NCBI GenBank assembly: GCA_034437895.1 | Contig: DAOTTO010000414.1 | Coordinates: 1 to 18,204 of the forward strand | Direction of reading: 5' to 3' | Length of the DNA stretch: 18,204 nucleotides | Origin: JANRLJ01 sp034437895 | GTDB lineage: Bacteria; Chloroflexota; Anaerolineae; Aggregatilineales; Phototrophicaceae | In this document: positions 16,301-18,204 of the stretch, in pieces | Layout of the letters: every line of letters begins with the position of its first letter | Numbering within the stretch: position 1 is the stretch's first letter | Position numbers and translations under genes: made by a program | Notes under the pieces: model-generated | The model's input: the letters and a program-made list of their open reading frames with translations, nothing else | Told to the model about the DNA's origin: nothing | Database searches by the model: none

Positions 16301-17026
16301 AGTGCGCTGGCGAATGTCGCCTTTTATACCGGGGATATTGCTGGTGCAGACAAAAATTATCAAGAAGCGCTGGCGATTCGGCGTAACTTGGGCGATCAAA
16401 AAGGCATCAGTGATTCGTTGACCGATCTAGCGGATGTGGCTTTTGCGCGGGAAGATGTGATGGGCGCGCGCCAGCTTTATCAACAAAGTCTGGAAGTCAG
16501 CCGTGCGATTGGCGATCAATCCGGCATTGCGCGGGCGATGATCTGGATTGGGATTACCATCGGGATTAAAGACCAAGACGAAGCGGCTTGCCGTCCTTAT
16601 TTTGAAGAAGGGCTGGCGCTGGCGGAAAAAGTTGGGAATGGTGCGGTGATGGTGATGGCCTATTTAGGGCTTGGCGAAGTCACCTTCCATACCGAGAAAT
16701 ACGCCGAGTCCCGCGCTTATTTCCATAAGGCGCTGGACTATGCCAATTATGGTAAGGCCGTCGGTATGATGTTGTTCTCATTGATCGGCTTTGCCAGTGT
16801 GCTGGTCGCGGAAGGGAATCCAATCAGAGCGCTGGAACTGGCTGGCCTTGTGCATCGCTATCCGCGCACCGCCATTAACTTTATGACAGATATGAAGCTC
16901 AAGTATCTGTTGGATGAGGTTTGCCCCCAACTTTCCGACGACGTGGTGCAAGCCGCGCTGGAACGTGGGCGCGAGCTTGATCTGGATGAAACCGTAAACG
17001 CGCTACTGGCAGAATCGGCAGCGTGA
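13394..17026 (+). CDS. Ser/Thr protein kinase fused to NB-ARC (STAND) ATPase and TPR repeats
   Basis: The 1210-residue protein starts at GTG 13394, eight bases after AGGAA. Residues 14-275 are a complete Hanks-type kinase: glycine loop LGAGGMGIVY, Lys44 in NVAIKLLK, HRDIKPAN with Asp139, DFG with Asp157, and GTPDYMAPE. A Thr/Pro linker (about 280-315) follows. Residues 320-600 are an NB-ARC/AP-ATPase: Walker A GPGGMGKT (346-353), Walker B ALLILDNFEH (Asp434), KIIATSRERL and GLPL (529-532). Residues 600-700 look like a winged helix ending in YFVHELLRQYAEERF. From about 798 to 1160 there are tandem tetratricopeptide repeats. The likely role is a ligand- or partner-sensing switch whose oligomerisation controls the kinase. 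No membrane segment is seen between kinase and ATPase, so it is cytoplasmic, unlike many bacterial kinases of this type. Partner proteins are unknown. Confidence 0.94.
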   Translation: MINTISPPSLIGSRYQLHETLGAGGMGIVYRATDQQTNQNVAIKLLKPQALSLSPDTLERFAREAEALRQLDHPNIVKVLTTLQENDLHYLVMEYISGGSLQDVLQREGRMPISRTLDIALDLSDALARAHRLRIIHRDIKPANVLIAQDGSTRLTDFGVARMGAKERVTEIGSAVGTPDYMAPEALHGDEVDARADIWALGVMLFEMLTGHRPFRGDNITSMIVGVLTHPVPDLEALRPDAPISLVDLVYRMLTKDREARIPSARLVGAELEALASGTPVNAATYGTLRATTMPSYTTSTPPRTTPTPRHNLPAQTSTFIGRESEMTEIMRLMADPGIRLVTILGPGGMGKTRLSLAFAERIVGGTHSTPITDTQDYFLDGVYFIPLDALSSPNDIVDAMADELKYTFVMDERDPKQQLLEHLGDKNALLILDNFEHLLDGAGIAADILRAAPHVKIIATSRERLNLSGETIFNLNGMDFPEWETPENAMEYSAVKLFLQGARRAKPGYELLPDDVKYLARICQTVQGLPLGILLAAAWVEMLKPQEIAEEIARSLDFLETELRDVPERHRSMRAVFQYSWNLLSEDEQKVFMKLSIFKGGFDREAAQEIAGASLRALTALVNKSLLRRSPEGRYFVHELLRQYAEERFVECCDQDEIYGKHAIYYGMMLNKLEPDFFSRKERDAIEKVDLEYENIRSATRWALQHQRWIGLQHGIHATMAFYTGRSRLAEGIATFEEILAVLTAYGLKDDEIKSLYWGCVIRQMRMTMSSKGDYEVVRQKSQQAYDYFSTQPDTEQNRKERNHSLNNISYSLMNQGQYDEAARVSTQALELSQLISGADLTHYYFSIANLGYVEYLRGNYEEARRLYETMDKALPPDYSPGSRALGLNNLGEVLVALGEFDQAAAYFEQAYTTFKAINNRRGMAFTINNLGGIHSIRGNYDEAHRMFAEGYALHKEIGDRSGTAHSLSALANVAFYTGDIAGADKNYQEALAIRRNLGDQKGISDSLTDLADVAFAREDVMGARQLYQQSLEVSRAIGDQSGIARAMIWIGITIGIKDQDEAACRPYFEEGLALAEKVGNGAVMVMAYLGLGEVTFHTEKYAESRAYFHKALDYANYGKAVGMMLFSLIGFASVLVAEGNPIRALELAGLVHRYPRTAINFMTDMKLKYLLDEVCPQLSDDVVQAALERGRELDLDETVNALLAESAA

Positions 17027-17066
17027 TAAAATCGCATAACGCACAATCACAACTGAGGTGTTTATC

Positions 17067-17291
17067 ATGAAGTCAAATCTCATCACCCGTGACAAAGAAA
17101 TTATGAGCGGTACACCTGTCTTTACTGGGACTCGCGTTCCTGTTCAAAGCATCATTGATTATCTTGCTGGTGGACATCCCTTGGCAGAGTTTCTGGACGA
17201 TTTTCCAACAGTAAGTCGGGAGCAAGCGATTGATTTTCTGCGGCAAGCACAAGCGGCACTTTTAAAGCAGGCCGATGAAACTACTTCTTGA
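17067..17291 (+). CDS. DUF433 antitoxin
   Basis: The 74-residue protein matches DUF433 along its whole length: LITRDKEIMSGTPVFTGTRVPVQSIIDYLAGGHPLAEFLDDFPTVSREQAIDFLRQA is the standard order of the family, a small helix-turn-helix protein usually encoded before a DUF5615 PIN-like protein. ATG 17067 is chosen because GAGG (17055-17058) stands eight bases upstream; an in-frame GTG at 17058 would overlap that site. The gene begins 40 bases after the kinase gene and overlaps the toxin gene by 17 bases, which suggests translational coupling. It should bind and neutralise the toxin and repress the pair's own promoter, as type II antitoxins do (family inference). Confidence 0.92.
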   Translation: MKSNLITRDKEIMSGTPVFTGTRVPVQSIIDYLAGGHPLAEFLDDFPTVSREQAIDFLRQAQAALLKQADETTS

Positions 17292-17604
17292 CGAGTCGCT
17301 CCCAAGACAACTTAAAAAAGAATTTTCTGAATATGAGGTGATGACCGTTCCTGAGCGCGGTTGGCAATCTAAAAAGAACGGACGATTGCTGACCTTGGCA
17401 TCAGGCGAATTTGATGTTTTCCTCACACGAGATCGCCACATGAAAGATCAGCAAAACTTGAAATCGTTTAACATTGCGATTATGGTGTTGATCGCCTATA
17501 CCAATGATATTGAAGACCTTGTGCCGCTTGTTCCACAAATCAAAGAAATTCTACAAACCATTCAGCCCAAGGATTACGTGGAGGTGAGCATCGAATCCGA
17601 ATAA
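17275..17604 (+). CDS. DUF5615 PIN-like toxin
   Basis: The 109-residue product begins MKLLLDESLP, with Asp6 and Glu7 at the usual PIN-like position, and continues with NGRLLTLASGEFDVFLTRDRHMKDQQNL, where Asp47 and Asp53 (in T-R-D) are the other acidic residues expected at the metal site. Such proteins are probable RNases; the RNA target is unknown. The start lies inside the end of the antitoxin gene, the standard arrangement. The upstream ribosome site (AGCAGG) is weak and fits coupling to antitoxin translation. Length and residues are normal, so the pair looks intact. Confidence 0.92.
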   Translation: MKLLLDESLPRQLKKEFSEYEVMTVPERGWQSKKNGRLLTLASGEFDVFLTRDRHMKDQQNLKSFNIAIMVLIAYTNDIEDLVPLVPQIKEILQTIQPKDYVEVSIESE

Positions 17605-17696
17605 GAGCGAAATCACGCAACGTTTTGGCTGGAATCACGTATAAATAGACATAAGACAAAATAAGTGCGTGAAAAACGCGAGTGGGAGTAAAAATC

Positions 17697-18026
17697 ATGG
17701 TCATGGCAGCGTTTGCAATTCTGGCAGTTTTGGCGGCAGTATGGTTTGTAACCTCGATTGTCGGCCCCATCATCGGCCTTCTTTTTACGGTGCTGTCGTG
17801 GATATTTATCGGCTTCTTGGCGGGGAAAGTCCTGCGTGGGCGCGGCTATGGCCCGGTGGGTGACGGTCTGCTAGGGCTGGGTGGCGGCATCGTCGGCAGT
17901 TTGTTGTTCGGTCTGCTGGGGATTGGCAGCGGCGGCCTATTTTTAGGGATCGTTGCCGGGGTAGTTGGCGCGGTGGTGCTGGTCTATCTCGTCCGACTGG
18001 TGAGCGACTCGAACTTCGCCCGGTAA
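17697..18026 (+). CDS. GlsB/YeaQ/YmgE-type small membrane protein
   Basis: The 109-residue protein is almost wholly hydrophobic. After an N-terminal helix (3-30), residues 34-101 show the Transgly_assoc (GlsB/YeaQ/YmgE) pattern: WIFIGFLAGKVLRGRGYGPVGDGLLGLGGGIVGSLLFGLL, then a last glycine-rich helix. Members are small inner-membrane proteins linked to stress responses, with no known biochemical activity. ATG 17697 is chosen because GGGAG (17684-17688) lies eight bases upstream; an in-frame GTG at 17682 would cover this site. The extra N-terminal helix makes it longer than the usual family members of about 80-90 residues. It is probably transcribed alone; the 92-base gap before it holds no clear promoter. 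Confidence 0.85.
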   Translation: MVMAAFAILAVLAAVWFVTSIVGPIIGLLFTVLSWIFIGFLAGKVLRGRGYGPVGDGLLGLGGGIVGSLLFGLLGIGSGGLFLGIVAGVVGAVVLVYLVRLVSDSNFAR

Positions 18027-18090
18027 AAAAATCTAAGCGATCATTTGAAAAGGTCTATCGAGGACGGCACAATCGTCAATGCGTCCGCCA

Positions 18091-18117
18091 TAGGGGAGAA
18101 TCTCAGACCCTCCCCTA
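18091..18117 (+). terminator. Hairpin downstream of the small membrane protein gene
   Basis: TAGGGGAG (18091-18098) pairs perfectly with CTCCCCTA (18110-18117) around an 11-base loop. No good T-tract follows (CCTAAACGTTTTAG), so termination is uncertain. On the minus strand it begins GTAGGGG like the repeat at 18155 and may belong to the same hairpin family. Confidence 0.4.
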
Positions 18118-18154
18118 CCTAAACGTTTTAGCGCTTTCGCTTATGTTGGGATTT

Positions 18155-18182
18155 CGTAGGGGCGCACCGATGTGTGCGCCCG
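18155..18182 (+). repeat. GTAGGGGCGCAC-type intergenic hairpin repeat
   Basis: GGGCGCAC (18160-18167) and GTGCGCCC (18174-18181) form a perfect 8-bp stem with loop CGATGT. The stretch matches the minus strand of 9934-9907 at 22 of 28 bases. It is probably longer but is cut by the right window edge. The rest of 18027-18204 is noncoding, with no ORF or RNA gene that I recognise. Confidence 0.55.
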
Positions 18183-18204
18183 TCTGAAGCGGGGCAACAC
18201 ACAG

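Overview
The window looks like a chromosomal segment of a Chloroflexota bacterium, probably from the Anaerolineae. I infer this from the gene families, not from a marker gene. The families are a giant secreted clostripain-like peptidase with many pre-peptidase C-terminal (PPC) repeats and Pro/Thr linkers, a Ser/Thr kinase fused to NB-ARC and TPR parts, Uma2 and DUF4058 proteins, a GT-C-like membrane protein, and a DUF433/DUF5615 toxin-antitoxin pair. No rRNA or tRNA gene, CRISPR array or complete transposase gene was found.

Layout: (1) 1-719, minus: the N-terminal 239 residues of a TIR-domain protein with one membrane segment, cut by the left edge and preceded by a near-consensus promoter at 791-819. 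(2) 936-8156, plus: a 2406-residue secreted protein with an SH3b-like domain, a C11 peptidase, thrombospondin-3-like calcium repeats and 13 PPC-type repeats. Two hairpins follow it, the second with a T-tract. (3) 8157-8548: a gene-free stretch holding a 187-bp MITE-like foldback element with 21-bp terminal inverted repeats. (4) 8549-10642, plus: a polytopic membrane protein, GT-C-like, with two intergenic-type repeats embedded in frame in a cytoplasmic loop. (5) 10646-10735: a large AT-rich inverted repeat between convergent genes. (6) 13225-10737, minus: a likely operon of DUF4058, PmoA-like DUF6807 and Uma2 genes. (7) 13394-17026, plus: a 1210-residue protein kinase/NB-ARC/TPR fusion starting at GTG. 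(8) 17067-17604: overlapping DUF433 antitoxin and DUF5615 PIN-like toxin genes. (9) 17697-18026: a small GlsB/YeaQ-type membrane protein. (10) 18027-18204: hairpin-rich noncoding DNA, including a relative of the repeat embedded in the membrane-protein gene.

No single multi-gene system is proven here. Signal-responsive proteins are dense: a TIR effector-type protein, a caspase-clan (CD) peptidase, a kinase-STAND fusion and a toxin-antitoxin pair. They form separate transcription units, so joint action is only a hypothesis. The best-supported unusual observations are the foldback element, the repeat domesticated inside a coding sequence, and the architectures of the two very large proteins.
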